58,008 nucleotides of DNA from Streptomyces sp. PKU-EA00015 (GCF_013387495.1 NZ_JABZEE010000023.1:1-58008), one strand, 5' to 3'; counted from the first letter of the stretch, positions 17,940-27,893 are shown. The notes: generated by a model not told the origin, from the sequence alone. Program-made: numbers and translations.

Positions 17940-18674
17940 TCAGCCACGGCCCGGGTGGGCGCGCTGGGCGGGCACCTGCGCCAGCGCGGGCGCGAGTGCC
18001 AGCAGGCGGCCGACGAGGTCTCCGAAGGGGCCCTCGACCGGCTCGTCCGCGAGCATGGCCACCAGGATCCGCGCCATCTCCTCGTCGTACGCCGCGCTCA
18101 CCGCGGTCAGCGCCGCGAAGTCGTGCACGAGCTGGAGCTCCAGTTCGGCGCGCGGGATGCTGCGGCCGTCCAGCCACAGCAGCGCGGTCGACTCGGCGAG
18201 CGAGACCCAGGAGCGGACGACCAGTTCCAGCCGCGGCGACGGCGTCCCGATCCCCAGGTGCGCGAGGATCTGGTCGAACGCGGCCTGCCGCACCTCGTCG
18301 ATCATCGCGTTGGTCGTGGACGAGCCGACGGCGGGGCCGCCGCGCATCAACGCCGAGAAGCCCGGGCCGTGTTCGTCGACGAAGTCGAAGAAGCGGCCCA
18401 TCACCCGCAGCAGCCGCGCCCCCAGCGGGCCGTCGTGCGGCTCTTCGAACCGCCCGGCCAGCTCGTCGGCCGCCCGGCGCAACGCCGCCTCGTACAGGCT
18501 CTGCTTGCCGGGGAAGTAGTGATAGACGAGCGGCCGCGAGATGCCCGCGGCCGCAGCGATCTCGTCGATGGAGACGTCGTCGGGGGAGCGGTGGCTGAAC
18601 AGCTCCAGCGCCACACCGATCAGCTGCTGCCTGCGCTCCTCGACGCCCATCCTGCGCCGCACCCCGGTCGTCAT
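17940..18674 (-). CDS. TetR-family transcriptional regulator
   Basis: 244 residues. The N-terminal TetR helix-turn-helix spans about 15-62 (VSIDEIAAAAGISRPLVYHYFPGKQSLY), and the rest is a helical ligand domain of unknown specificity. It probably autoregulates and controls the GNAT gene directly downstream. The sigma-like gene lies 62 nt upstream on the same strand. Confidence 0.92.
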   Translation of the reverse strand: MTTGVRRRMGVEERRQQLIGVALELFSHRSPDDVSIDEIAAAAGISRPLVYHYFPGKQSLYEAALRRAADELAGRFEEPHDGPLGARLLRVMGRFFDFVDEHGPGFSALMRGGPAVGSSTTNAMIDEVRQAAFDQILAHLGIGTPSPRLELVVRSWVSLAESTALLWLDGRSIPRAELELQLVHDFAALTAVSAAYDEEMARILVAMLADEPVEGPFGDLVGRLLALAPALAQVPAQRAHPGRG

Positions 18675-18736
18675 GCCGACACCCTACAGACCGGGGCGGA
18701 GCGCGCCCCTCCTGGTCCCTGTGCGCGGACCACCGC

Positions 18737-20710
18737 TCAGTGCAGCGGGCCGACCCGGGTGCCGTCCGCGAGACGGCCGTTCAGCTCCGCGCGCGTTCCC
18801 TCCCGCGCCCGTACCGCCAGCACGCGGCCGGCGCTCTCGCCCGTGGCCCCGCCCGAGACGGTCAGTGAGGCGAACTGTCCGCTTCCCGCGGCCAGTACGT
18901 ACCACTGGCCCGCCTGCGACTTCCACAGCACGCCCGCGAGCGCCCTGGGCTCGCGCACCCCGCACGACGGCGCGTCCTCCGCCCGCGCCACCACGGTGCC
19001 CGGTGCCCCGGGGCGGTCGGCCGGGGGATGGAACTGGGCCATCACGCGGCCGCCTCCGCCCCGCCAGGTCTCGGCCCGCGTGCACAGCCAGGCGGCCGTG
19101 CCGTTGGCCTCCGGCAGCCTCTGGCGGGCGTACTCCCAGGCGTTGACGCTGCGCACGCCGTGCGCGCGCACCCCTGCCAGTGAACAGGCCGTACGCGCCC
19201 AGGACACGCGGGCCGCCGGGCCGGTGGCGTCCTCGGGAGCGGCGGGCGGGCCGAAGGTGAGCCGCGCGGGCGTCAGTTCGCCGAGGTCGGTCAGGACCCG
19301 GGCGCCGCCGCCCGCCTCGACGGCCTCCAGCGTGTGCCACGCACGGCAGACACGCGCCTGCGCGGGGCTCGGGAGCGGGGCGGTGACCCCGTCGGCGTCG
19401 CGCGGCAGCGGGCGCGGCCGGGCCGCCGGCGCGAGCAGGTCCCGCACGGACACCTGACGCACCCACGGCGCCGTCAGATAACGGACGTCCGCGCCCGCGC
19501 GGGCCACGACGAGCGCCGCCGCGGAGGCCGCGTCCGCGCCGTCCGTCCGCGCGAAGTCCAGCGCCGCGCCGGGCGAGCCGTCGCGCGGTTCGGCGTAACG
19601 CGCCACCCGCAGGCCGTCGTGCAGCAGCACCACCTTCGCCGCGTCCACCTCGCCCGCGAACAGCAGGTGCGGCGGTCCCATGGGCGGGCCGGACGGTGTG
19701 CCCGGCGTCGCCGAGACCTGGACCGTCGCACCCGGTCGCGCCCACACCGCGAGCGCCCGCCGCAGCAGGCCCCGGTCGCCCACGAGCGGGCCGCGCGCCG
19801 GCCACACCGAGAAGTCCCGCCGCGTGGAGTGCTGCCAGGCTCCGGGCTCGGCCCGCGTCAGCCTGTCCGGGTCGAGCGCGGCCTCGGCCGCCGGATTGCG
19901 GGCGTAGAGCGGGGCCGCCGCGTCCGCCCCCCACCCGCCGCCCGGCAGCCCCAGCAGCGCCCCGCACACCGCGAGCGCCGTGACGGCCACCAGGCCCGCT
20001 TTGGCATGCTGGCGGCGGCGCATGAGGTCCGTGGGCCGCACCTGAAGGGAACACGGGTCGAACTCGGGCGAGCCGAGCAGCGCCGCCGCCTTCTTCCCGC
20101 CCGGCACCGCGTCCGCCTCCGCGAGCGCCGCGTCCGGGTCCGCCGCCCCCGCGGCGGCGAGGACGTCACGCACCTGCGGGTCCGGGAGCTTTTCGAGGCC
20201 GCGCAGCACGTAGGCCGCACGCGCGGGTCCGTCGAGCGCGGACAGCCGCTGGTCCAGGGCGAGTTCGTCCGCGCCGCCGGAGCGGGGGAAGACCCGCAGG
20301 CCCCAGATGTGCGGCAGCAGAGGCGGCAACTGGGCGCGCCGCGGCCGCGCCAGGCGCCGCAGCGGGAGCCCGGCGTCCAGCGCCTGGCGCAGCACCCGGT
20401 CGCGTACGAAGGCGTAGCCGGGGTCCGCACTGCCCGCCGGGCGCCGGGCCCGCGGCACGGCGGCCCCGCCGGAGACCGCCCCACGGCCGCGCGGCAGCGA
20501 CCGCTGCGCGATCGCGTGCGCTGTCAACACGCGGCGGTTGCGGCCGAGAGTCGGCGGCAGTACGAGGTAGGCGATCCGCACGAGCCGCGGATAGTGCTCG
20601 ACGAGCGCGGCCTCCGCCTCCTCCACACCGACCTCGCCCCCTAGGGGGACGGGCGGTGGCGGGGAGACGGCGGAGGTGTCTGCTTCGGTGACGGCATCCT
20701 GTGGTCGCAC
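18737..20710 (-). CDS. Sigma-factor-like/transmembrane fusion protein
   Basis: 657 residues starting at a GTG (VRPQDAVTEAD). Residues 36-52 (LVEHYPRLVRIAYLVLP) look like ECF sigma region 2. Residues 158-200 (ALDGPARAAYVLRGLEKL, DVLAAAGAADPDAALAEAD) look like region 4, although the helix-turn-helix is poor. A basic stretch and one membrane helix (about 237-257) follow, then some 400 residues predicted outside the cell, ending in a beta-rich region. So a degenerate cytoplasmic sigma-like module seems tethered to an extracytoplasmic sensor-like part. I know no function for it. It is probably conserved in Streptomyces next to glnE. Confidence 0.7.
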   Translation of the reverse strand: MRPQDAVTEADTSAVSPPPPVPLGGEVGVEEAEAALVEHYPRLVRIAYLVLPPTLGRNRRVLTAHAIAQRSLPRGRGAVSGGAAVPRARRPAGSADPGYAFVRDRVLRQALDAGLPLRRLARPRRAQLPPLLPHIWGLRVFPRSGGADELALDQRLSALDGPARAAYVLRGLEKLPDPQVRDVLAAAGAADPDAALAEADAVPGGKKAAALLGSPEFDPCSLQVRPTDLMRRRQHAKAGLVAVTALAVCGALLGLPGGGWGADAAAPLYARNPAAEAALDPDRLTRAEPGAWQHSTRRDFSVWPARGPLVGDRGLLRRALAVWARPGATVQVSATPGTPSGPPMGPPHLLFAGEVDAAKVVLLHDGLRVARYAEPRDGSPGAALDFARTDGADAASAAALVVARAGADVRYLTAPWVRQVSVRDLLAPAARPRPLPRDADGVTAPLPSPAQARVCRAWHTLEAVEAGGGARVLTDLGELTPARLTFGPPAAPEDATGPAARVSWARTACSLAGVRAHGVRSVNAWEYARQRLPEANGTAAWLCTRAETWRGGGGRVMAQFHPPADRPGAPGTVVARAEDAPSCGVREPRALAGVLWKSQAGQWYVLAAGSGQFASLTVSGGATGESAGRVLAVRAREGTRAELNGRLADGTRVGPLH

Positions 20711-20841
20711 GTTCAGCAGAACGAGCGAATCGTCCTATGGTCACCAAGGCGCGGTCGCGGACCGGGAAGCGGCCGCCGCACCCGCTGCGACCCGGCGCGC
20801 GAGGCCGGCCGCACCCCGGGGCGGCGCCCGGCCGGTGCGGG

Positions 20842-20858
20842 CCGCACTCGCAGTGCGG
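20842..20858 (-). terminator. Hairpin after the tyrosine phosphatase gene
   Basis: A perfect 7-bp stem CCGCACT/AGTGCGG with a CGC loop, 43 nt past the phosphatase stop. It lies in the 190-bp gap before the sigma-like gene, which also holds that gene's promoter. Confidence 0.5.
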
Positions 20859-20900
20859 TGCGTGCCCGCCGCGAGCCGAGCGCACCGCGGCGCGTCCCCC

Positions 20901-21698
20901 TCACCGTGAGGTGAGGTGTTCGCGGAGGCGGGTCAGTGTCGACGGGGTCACGCCCAGGCCGTCCGTCACATACGCCTCCATCGAGCCGTACCGCGCGTCG
21001 ACCTCGTCCAGGGCCGCCGCCAGGTACTCCGGAGCCACGCCGATGATGCCAAGCGCCGTCTCCGGGCTGCCGCCCTGGAGGGTGAAGCCCTCAACCAGCG
21101 GTGCGAACGCCTCCCGTACCGCCGCGTTGACCGACAGGTACTCCGCCCGCACCGCATCCGGCGACGCCCCCAGCACGCTGAGCACGATCGTCGCCGCCCA
21201 GCCCGTGCGGTCCTTGCCCGCCGTGCAGTGGAACAGCAGCGGCGTCGCGCCCGGCTCCGCCAGCTCGTTCAGGAACGCCCCGTAGGACGCCCGCGCCGAT
21301 TCCGTGGTCACGAACGCCCGGTAGATCGACTCGAACATCTCCCGGCCCCGGCCGCCGCCGAGCTCCTGTTCGGCGGCGGCCGGGTCGGCGAGCAGCTGAC
21401 GCAGCCGGGCCGCCGCCGGCATCCGGCCCGCGGCGACCTCGTCCGCCAGCACGTCGGCGAGCAGGAGCCGCCCGCCCGGCGGCATCCGGTCCGGGCGGGC
21501 GTCGCGCTCGGCCGCCGTACGGAAGTCGACCACCGTACGCACACCGAGCGCGGCGACCGCCGGATCCGCCGCCAGGTCGAGCCGGTGCAGCTGACCGGAA
21601 CGCAGCAGCACACCGCTGCGCACCGTGCCGCCGTCCGCCAGCGGGACGCCGCCGAGGTCGCGGAGATTGGCGACGGTGGTGGACGGGATCGCGTTCAT
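20901..21698 (-). CDS. Tyrosine/phosphoinositide protein phosphatase (PtpB-like)
   Basis: 265 residues of the DUF/Y_phosphatase3 type. The P-loop HCTAGKDRTGWA places the nucleophile at Cys158 and the phosphate-binding Arg at 164. The extra Lys after Gly (GKDRTG) is the mark of the atypical PtpB/lipid-phosphatase group, which dephosphorylates phosphotyrosine and phosphoinositides. NLRDLGGVPLADGGTVRSG is the usual N-terminal signature. It lies 27 nt downstream of the GH89 gene and is probably its operon partner. Confidence 0.92.
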   Translation of the reverse strand: MNAIPSTTVANLRDLGGVPLADGGTVRSGVLLRSGQLHRLDLAADPAVAALGVRTVVDFRTAAERDARPDRMPPGGRLLLADVLADEVAAGRMPAAARLRQLLADPAAAEQELGGGRGREMFESIYRAFVTTESARASYGAFLNELAEPGATPLLFHCTAGKDRTGWAATIVLSVLGASPDAVRAEYLSVNAAVREAFAPLVEGFTLQGGSPETALGIIGVAPEYLAAALDEVDARYGSMEAYVTDGLGVTPSTLTRLREHLTSR

Positions 21699-21725
21699 GG
21701 AGCGGAAATGTATGCGCCCCGGGCG

Positions 21726-24700
21726 TCAGCCGGCGGGCGCGACACCTTCCCGCAGCGACCACGCGCTGAACCGCACCGTCCCCCGCGCCCCGCTGCCGCC
21801 GTTCACCGCGCTCATGAAGAACCCGGCGTCCTGCCGCGCCGCCGTGCCCGGCACCGCCACCGTCGCGACGGTCCGCCACATCGTCCCGCCGTCCGTGGAA
21901 CACGCACCGGTGAACGACGCCCCCGCGTTCCTCGTCAGCCGCAGCAGCACCGGCGCCCTGACGCCGGTGATGCGCCGGTAGGTGTCGAGCGTGCCGTCGC
22001 CGTTCGTGTCGTACGAGAGCACGACACCCTGCCCGGGCGTCACGGCCAGGTTCACGAAGCCCGCGTCGCCCGGCTGCCCGAGCGCGTTGCGCACGACGAT
22101 GCCCGCCCGCGCCCAACTGCCCGTCACCTCCTGCGCGTCCACCCGCAGCAGCACACTGCCCCCCTCGCCCAGCGCGCCCTCGCGGTACGCGGTGCCGAAC
22201 TGCGTCGTGCCCCGCCACAGGTCGTTGCCCGCACCGTTGATCGCCAGCCGGTCACCGAGCTGCCCGAACACGGCCGCGTTGGACGTGAACGTGCGCCACT
22301 CGGGGTCCAGCGGCGCCGCCAGGTGCACACTGCTGCGCTGGGTGACCGCCACCCGCTCCTCGCCGGCGGGCCCGTACCGCGTCGTCAGCGCGTACGGCAT
22401 CGGCACCAGCGGCTCGGTCAGCGGTTCGTCCGGCGCCGTCACGCGCCAGGCCACCTCGCCGCTGCCGCCCGCCGCCACGCTCTCCAGATACGCGGCACCC
22501 TGCGGCTCGGCGTCGAGCCCGGTGAGCTCCAGGTCCACCCGGCCCGTCGCCCGCAGCCCGTTGAGGTTGCGGAACGAGGCCGTCACCGTGCCCGTGCTGC
22601 CCGGGCTGAACGCCGACGGCTCCACGCGCACCGAGACGAACCCCTGGTACGGCGCGGCGGCCAGGGTGTCGTACACCCGCCGGGCCGTGCGGTACGCGTC
22701 GCCCGTCGGCCGCACCGGGTACGCCCGCCGGTCCTTCGTCCACGCCTCCTCGGCCGGGTACCAGTCGAACGACCGCGGCGCCCTGCCCTCCGCCATCGCG
22801 TCGGCCTGCTCGGTCAGGTACGCCTCCCACTGGGGCACATGGACGTCGGCCATCAGCCCCTGCCAGTCCCGGTTGGCGTAGTTGCTGAGCTGGCCGGCGG
22901 CCGCCCGGTCCGCCCAGGTGGTGATCAGCGCACGGGCCGTGCGCTCCAGCTCCACCGCCTCCTCGGGGCTTGTGGCCAGCCGCTTGGCGTCCTCCAGCCA
23001 CGGCCCCAGCAGGAACGCGCGATGGCAGCCCGCCATCGTGTCGCTCAGTCGCATCAGCTTCACCCACAGCGCGGCGATCGCGCGGAAGGTGTCGACGTCC
23101 TTGTCCAGGTACGCGGCGCGCAGCGGCAGCTGGAGCGTGCGCGAGCGGTTGGCCAGCGCCTGCCGCGCCAGGTCGGTCAGGTCGTGGCGGTACGCGTCCG
23201 ATTCCCGCAGCGGCGGCCGCACGTCCAGCAGCGCGGCGAAGGCCCGGTCGAAGCCCGCCGGGTCGAAGGCCGTCCCGATCGAGGAGGTGAGACTCGGGCG
23301 GCGGCTGAACAGCGAGTCGTACGGCCGGCCGTCGGTGCTCGTGAGCTTGTACGCGGTCGCTGCCAGTGCGGCGAACGCGGACCTCGCCGAGCGGTCGTCA
23401 CCGCCGTAGCGGATGTGCGCGTACTCGGCGAACCACGCGTCCCGGTCGATCTTCTCCTCGCGCCAGGCCAGTTCGCTGAACAGCTCCAGCGCCGCCGGGT
23501 CCCGCTCCGCGGCCTCCGGCATGTACGCGGTGCCGACCAGCGCGCTGCCCGGCTTGTCGCGCCAGGCGGTGAACTTCTGCGTCCACCGGTCCGTGTTCGC
23601 GCCGATCGTCGTCCTGCCGCCGAAGTTGGGGATGGTGCCGAAGGCGTACGGCGCGCCGCCCCACTCGGCCTCCCGGTCGGTGACCGTGTCCAGGTCGGAC
23701 AGGCCGTCGACGATGAGCACCCTGTCGGTGTCGATGGCGTCCAGCAGCGCCGGGCGCGGATTGGCCTGCCAGCCGAGGATCACCCACGTCGCGTCGGGCC
23801 GGGCCGTGTGCAGCGCCGTCTCCACGGCGCGGGCGGCGTCCGGGACCGGTACGTCGCCCGCCGTGCCGCCCTCGTGCAGCAGGTCCATCTTGAAGCAGGA
23901 GACCTCGCCGAACAGTTCCGCCTGGTGCCGGTAGAAGGCCGCGGCGACGTCGGCGAAGGCCCGCGTGCGCGGGTCGAGCCAGTCGGGGCGGCGCAGGCCG
24001 TTCCAGGTGCCCTGCGGGATCACGCGCGCGTCGCTGTCCGGATTGCGGGCCGGGAAGTCGTCCGGGACGGTGCCGAAATATCCGGGCAGCACCGGGCGCA
24101 TGCCCAGCTCCCGCATCCGGTCGGCGATCCTGCGGCCCAGGTCGGTGCGGCGCTCGATGAGGGCGGTGGACATCGGGCCGCCGTACTCGCTCATGTTCTG
24201 CAGCAGCCACCACGGCTGGTGCGAGGGCGCGGGCAGCCAGGTGCGCGCCTCGGTGTCCGAGTAGCCGAAGTCCAGCAGCAGCCGGTGGTAGACGGCCTCC
24301 TGGCCGGGCGTCACCAGCACCTCGTTGCAGCCGTGCAGGGCCAGCACGTCCAACAGCCGCTCCCAGCGCGGCCAGTCGGCGTAGGGGGCGGTGTAGCCGT
24401 CGTGGGTGTCGTTGTACGCGAACCGGTGCGCGACGGTCGCGGCGCGTTCCAGCGGCGCGTGCGGGGCGGGCAGCCGGCGGGGCAGGTCGAGCTGGGAGCC
24501 GGACCACGAGATGTGCGCCCGGCAGACGTACTTGAGGTACCAGTGGACGCCGGTCAGCAGCACGGCCGCACTGGTTCCGGCCACCTCGACGCGCCCCGTC
24601 GAGCCGGTGACACGGAACCGCTCCGTGCCGCCCAGCACCCGCAGGCGGAACTGCTCCGCGTGCTCGGGCAGCAGCCGCCGCAGCGCCGCGAGCGCGGCGT

Positions 24701-24848
24701 CGGCGGCCGCCTCGGGCTGCGCCGCACGGGTGGCGGGAACCGCCGCGGGGCCCTCGGACGCGACGGCCGGGGCGTGCGCGGCGAGTACCGCGCCTGCCCC
24801 GACCGCCCCTGCCGTGCCCAGCAGCGTACGTCTCGACAGCTCGTTCAT
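21726..24848 (-). CDS. Tat-exported GH89 alpha-N-acetylglucosaminidase
   Basis: 1,040 residues. An SRRTLLG twin-arginine signal (about 4-32) is followed by an N-terminal NAGLU domain, then the catalytic barrel. By hand alignment with human NAGLU, the two acid residues fall at Glu326 (DLLHEGG) and Glu445 (TAYMPEAAE); GQEAVYHRLLLDFG and TIPNFGG are further family blocks. The C-terminus (about 850-1040) looks like a beta-sandwich binding domain. It should cleave terminal alpha-GlcNAc from extracellular glycans. GGAGGA sits before the ATG at 24848, and a start 10 codons upstream is rejected. Confidence 0.93.
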   Translation of the reverse strand: MNELSRRTLLGTAGAVGAGAVLAAHAPAVASEGPAAVPATRAAQPEAAADAALAALRRLLPEHAEQFRLRVLGGTERFRVTGSTGRVEVAGTSAAVLLTGVHWYLKYVCRAHISWSGSQLDLPRRLPAPHAPLERAATVAHRFAYNDTHDGYTAPYADWPRWERLLDVLALHGCNEVLVTPGQEAVYHRLLLDFGYSDTEARTWLPAPSHQPWWLLQNMSEYGGPMSTALIERRTDLGRRIADRMRELGMRPVLPGYFGTVPDDFPARNPDSDARVIPQGTWNGLRRPDWLDPRTRAFADVAAAFYRHQAELFGEVSCFKMDLLHEGGTAGDVPVPDAARAVETALHTARPDATWVILGWQANPRPALLDAIDTDRVLIVDGLSDLDTVTDREAEWGGAPYAFGTIPNFGGRTTIGANTDRWTQKFTAWRDKPGSALVGTAYMPEAAERDPAALELFSELAWREEKIDRDAWFAEYAHIRYGGDDRSARSAFAALAATAYKLTSTDGRPYDSLFSRRPSLTSSIGTAFDPAGFDRAFAALLDVRPPLRESDAYRHDLTDLARQALANRSRTLQLPLRAAYLDKDVDTFRAIAALWVKLMRLSDTMAGCHRAFLLGPWLEDAKRLATSPEEAVELERTARALITTWADRAAAGQLSNYANRDWQGLMADVHVPQWEAYLTEQADAMAEGRAPRSFDWYPAEEAWTKDRRAYPVRPTGDAYRTARRVYDTLAAAPYQGFVSVRVEPSAFSPGSTGTVTASFRNLNGLRATGRVDLELTGLDAEPQGAAYLESVAAGGSGEVAWRVTAPDEPLTEPLVPMPYALTTRYGPAGEERVAVTQRSSVHLAAPLDPEWRTFTSNAAVFGQLGDRLAINGAGNDLWRGTTQFGTAYREGALGEGGSVLLRVDAQEVTGSWARAGIVVRNALGQPGDAGFVNLAVTPGQGVVLSYDTNGDGTLDTYRRITGVRAPVLLRLTRNAGASFTGACSTDGGTMWRTVATVAVPGTAARQDAGFFMSAVNGGSGARGTVRFSAWSLREGVAPAG

Positions 24849-24950
24849 CAGCGCTCCTCCGTGTTGCTCCAGCGACAACAGGTGCGTGCGCAGCGCACGT
24901 TACCCGCGGTTTTGCCGCGCGAAGAGAGGGCGGGAAGGCACCATGGCCGG

Positions 24951-25475
24951 ATGCGGACGAGTAAGAACACCAGTACGCGGCGGGCGGCCCGGACAGGACT
25001 GGCGGTTGTGGTCCTCGCTCTGGCCGCCGCCTGCTCATCGGGAGGCGACGACGACGGGCGTGTCGGGGCCGGCGGGGACGCGAAGGAGCCCCGGACGGCG
25101 ACCGGCAGCCTGGAGGAGATCGCACGCCAGGCCGAATGCGAACCGAACATCCAGACGGACGCGGCCGAGCTGCGACAGGCCAACTGCACGACGGCCGACG
25201 GCCGGTACGTCCTCGCGACCTTCGCCACCGACCGCGGCCAGCGCGAATGGATCAACGAGGCCAACGACTACGGCGGCACGTATCTGGTCGGGCGCAAGTG
25301 GGTCGCGGTCGGCGACGAGAAGGTGGTGACGGCGCTGCGCGGCCGGCTCGGCGGCACGGTGGAGACGGGCACCGACCACGGCTCGCACACCGGCGGCACA
25401 GGCGGCGACGAGGGCGGCCACGAAGACCACGAAGGCCGCGACGACAAGGAGCACGAGGGGAGCCACGGGGGCTGA
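24951..25475 (+). CDS. Lipoprotein with His/Asp/Glu-rich tail
   Basis: 174 residues. Lipobox LALAAAC puts the lipidated cysteine at 28. A short folded domain follows (about 50-135, two Cys: CEPNIQTDAAELRQANC), then a tail full of His, Gly, Asp and Glu (GSHTGG, HEDHEGRDDKEHEGSHGG). Such tails bind divalent metals in other proteins; here this is inference. GAAGG lies about 10 nt before the ATG at 24951. It is divergent from the GH89 gene across about 100 bp. Confidence 0.85.
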   Translation: MRTSKNTSTRRAARTGLAVVVLALAAACSSGGDDDGRVGAGGDAKEPRTATGSLEEIARQAECEPNIQTDAAELRQANCTTADGRYVLATFATDRGQREWINEANDYGGTYLVGRKWVAVGDEKVVTALRGRLGGTVETGTDHGSHTGGTGGDEGGHEDHEGRDDKEHEGSHGG

Positions 25476-25502
25476 GGCCCCACGACCATCGGTCCGTACC
25501 GC

Positions 25503-25530
25503 GGGCCGGCCGGGAGATCCCGGCCGGCCC
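25503..25530 (+). terminator. Terminator of the lipoprotein gene
   Basis: A perfect 13-bp stem GGGCCGGCCGGGA/TCCCGGCCGGCCC with a 2-nt centre, 27 nt past the stop codon. Confidence 0.8.
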
Positions 25531-25566
25531 GGGAAGGCCGCGCACGTCAGCGTCCGCAGACACGGT

Positions 25567-25608
25567 GAGGCCGGTTCCGCCTGGAGTGCTCCAGGCGGAA
25601 CCGGCCTC
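25567..25608. terminator. Perfect 20-bp hairpin between convergent genes
   Basis: Arms GAGGCCGGTTCCGCCTGGAG and its exact complement around TG. It lies 14 nt beyond the DUF1996 stop (minus strand) and 90 nt beyond the lipoprotein stop, so it can end transcription from both sides. Confidence 0.85.
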
Positions 25609-25622
25609 GTCCGTTCAACGGG

Positions 25623-27185
25623 TCACTGGCACTGGCGCCCGTCGTTGATGCAGTCCACCACCTCGTCCATCAGGTCCTCGTCGAAGACGTTGATGAAGTC
25701 ACCGTGGTCGGTGACCGGCTTGTGCAGCTGCTCCGGGAAGGAGTCGACGGCGAACACCGAGGCGTTCTCCCCGTCGAACACCGGGGGCGGCACGTCGTAG
25801 ACGATGCGCTGCACCAGCTGCGGAATCGCCTGGAAGCCGTTGGGGCAGTTGCCGTCCTCGTCCGCGAAGGCCACATGGGTGCGGTGGTTGGCACTGTCGA
25901 TGTTCTGGCCGTCCCAGCAGCTCTGGAACTTGAAGGTACGCACCACCTGGCTGCCCTCGGGGCAGATCGGGTACTTGTCCTTCAGCTGACGGTCCTCGAA
26001 GCCGGTGCAGCTCCATGAGGCGTTGGCATTGGCGTCGCCGTTGACGAAGGCCTTCGCATCACCGGTGATGATGCGCAGGAACCTCGGCATCGCCGTCACC
26101 TCGCTGACCGGGCTGCCGACAAAGGTATTCGTGACCTGTGACGGTGTCTGGATCTCACCGACGTTCTGGTCGTTGCCGCCGCCGTCCGCATTGGCGTCGT
26201 TCTCCTGCTGCCCGTTCTGCAGGCGCAGCACCGGCCAGAAGTACGTCGACTTGTCGCCCTGGTTCTGGCACGTGGTGTCACCGGCAGCCAGGTCGTCGTC
26301 GCTGGCGAAGGCGTCGTTGGCCTGGTTGCCGATGTAGTCGTGCATATGGTGGGCGCCATTGCTCACGCCCGGGGCGACGATGACGTTGTCCGGGTTGAAC
26401 TTGCCGTTGGCGTTCACGCCGCAGTCCGTGGTGAACGTGCCTTGGGAGGCACCGTTCTGGTTGGGTGGCTGCTGGACGTTCGGCTGGACGTTCTGGATCT
26501 CGACGAAGTCGCCCGCCTCGGGCCCGTTGCCGGCCTGGCCGGCGCCGCCCTGGTTGCCGTCGTCGCCGTCCCCGTCGTTCTGTCCGTCGCCGTCGTTCTG
26601 GCCGTCGTTCTGGTCCTGACCGTCGTTCTGGTCGCCTCCGTTCTGGTCGTCTCCGTTCTGGTCCCCGTCGTTGTTCTGACCGTCGCCGTCGTCGTTGCCG
26701 TCGTCGCGCAGGGTGCACGGAGCCATCTGCTCCAGCCCCTGCGGGCGCTCGGCCGAGCGGTCGATCAGCGCCACGATCCGCTGGATGATCGCCAGGCGTT
26801 CGTTGCGCAACGGCGTCAGGATCTGGTTCTCGGCGAAGGACTGGTCCGCCTGCACCCGTTCCCGGTTGTCGGCGAACCGCTGGTACGCCGTGGTGATCTG
26901 GGTGTCCAGCGTGGCCAGTTCACGGTCGACCGCCAAGCGCTGCTGGTCGGGCACCTCCTGGAGCGAGTTGCCGACGTCGGGACAGTCGATGGTGGACACC
27001 TGCTGACCGGCCGTGGCCTTGGTACTGCTCTGCTGTCCGTCGTTCCGCCCGCCCGGCCACCAGCCTTCGCCTGCGGAGGCATACGTATTGGCCGCTACCA
27101 GCCCGCCCCCGCCCAGGATCAATGCGGCCGAGGCGGCGATCGCCCGATTGGCCAGCGTCGAGCGTTTTCTTGATGTGCGTCCCAA
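25623..27185 (-). CDS. DUF1996 secreted protein with Asn/Asp/Gly-rich linker
   Basis: 520 residues. A signal peptide (about 12-38) is followed by a helical, probably coiled segment (75-145), then about 60 residues made almost only of D, G, Q and N (161-222), then the DUF1996 domain (about 240-510) with [16 protein letters not shown] and [21 protein letters not shown]1996 proteins are secreted and probably bind or cut polysaccharide. The start codon is TTG at 27185 with GAGGAG 5 nt before it; there is no nearby ATG. Converges on the lipoprotein gene. Confidence 0.88.
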   Translation of the reverse strand: MGRTSRKRSTLANRAIAASAALILGGGGLVAANTYASAGEGWWPGGRNDGQQSSTKATAGQQVSTIDCPDVGNSLQEVPDQQRLAVDRELATLDTQITTAYQRFADNRERVQADQSFAENQILTPLRNERLAIIQRIVALIDRSAERPQGLEQMAPCTLRDDGNDDGDGQNNDGDQNGDDQNGGDQNDGQDQNDGQNDGDGQNDGDGDDGNQGGAGQAGNGPEAGDFVEIQNVQPNVQQPPNQNGASQGTFTTDCGVNANGKFNPDNVIVAPGVSNGAHHMHDYIGNQANDAFASDDDLAAGDTTCQNQGDKSTYFWPVLRLQNGQQENDANADGGGNDQNVGEIQTPSQVTNTFVGSPVSEVTAMPRFLRIITGDAKAFVNGDANANASWSCTGFEDRQLKDKYPICPEGSQVVRTFKFQSCWDGQNIDSANHRTHVAFADEDGNCPNGFQAIPQLVQRIVYDVPPPVFDGENASVFAVDSFPEQLHKPVTDHGDFINVFDEDLMDEVVDCINDGRQCQ

Positions 27186-27341
27186 TGGAACTCCTCTGCT
27201 TGTTGCCGGGGGGTGTGTGGGTTAAGGGGGGTCCCGGCAGAGGGAGAAGCGCGTCGTCTCATACGGGAGTGGCGAACGGGGTGTTCACCGCCACCATTGA
27301 TTCGTAGCAACCTCCAGCGTCAAACCGGGCACAATGGGCGG

Positions 27342-27875
27342 ATGACCGAGATCCTCACGCCCCGCCTCCGCCTGCGCCGCTGGACGGATGACGACCTCGT
27401 GCCCATGGCCGAGATCAACGCCGACCCCGCGGTGATGCGGTGGATCGACGACGGCTCGGTCCGCGACCTCGAGCAGACGGCGGAGGGCATCGAGCGCTGT
27501 GAGGAGGAGTGGGACGAGGAGGGGTTCGGGCTGTTCGCCGTCGAGCTCCTGGCCTCGGGCGAACTGGCCGGATTCGCCGGCCTGTCCGTACCGGACTTCC
27601 TGCCCGAGGTGCTTCCGGCCGTCGAGATCGGCTGGCGCCTCGGCCGTCCCTTCTGGGGTCAGGGCTACGCCTCCGAGGCCGCTCAGGCCGTCCTGGAGTT
27701 CGCCCTCCAGGACCGGGGCCTCGACCGGGTCGTCAGCATCTGCCGCGTCGGCAACACCGCCTCCGAGAACGTGATGCGCAAGCTGGGCATGTCGCCGGAG
27801 CGCGAGACGGTCCACCCGGTGTACGGGTATCCGCTGCGGGTCTACGCCATCGACCTGACCGAGTACCAGGGCTGA
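27342..27875 (+). CDS. GNAT acetyltransferase, RimJ/RimL type
   Basis: 177 residues from the ATG at 27342. ILTPRLRLRRWTDDDL is the usual start of ribosomal-protein-type N-acetyltransferases, and IGWRLGRPFWGQGYASEAA is the acetyl-CoA loop, followed by VGNTASENVMRKLGM. The substrate may be a protein N-terminus or a small amine. Convergent with the epimerase (18-nt gap). Confidence 0.9.
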   Translation: MTEILTPRLRLRRWTDDDLVPMAEINADPAVMRWIDDGSVRDLEQTAEGIERCEEEWDEEGFGLFAVELLASGELAGFAGLSVPDFLPEVLPAVEIGWRLGRPFWGQGYASEAAQAVLEFALQDRGLDRVVSICRVGNTASENVMRKLGMSPERETVHPVYGYPLRVYAIDLTEYQG

Positions 27876-27893
27876 CCGGCCGGCGGGACCCGG

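Noticed and set aside
20916..24950. Long plus-strand frame across the phosphatase and GH89 genes
   Set aside because: It is the antisense shadow of two well-supported enzymes; only its last 174 codons, from the ATG at 24951, are a real gene.
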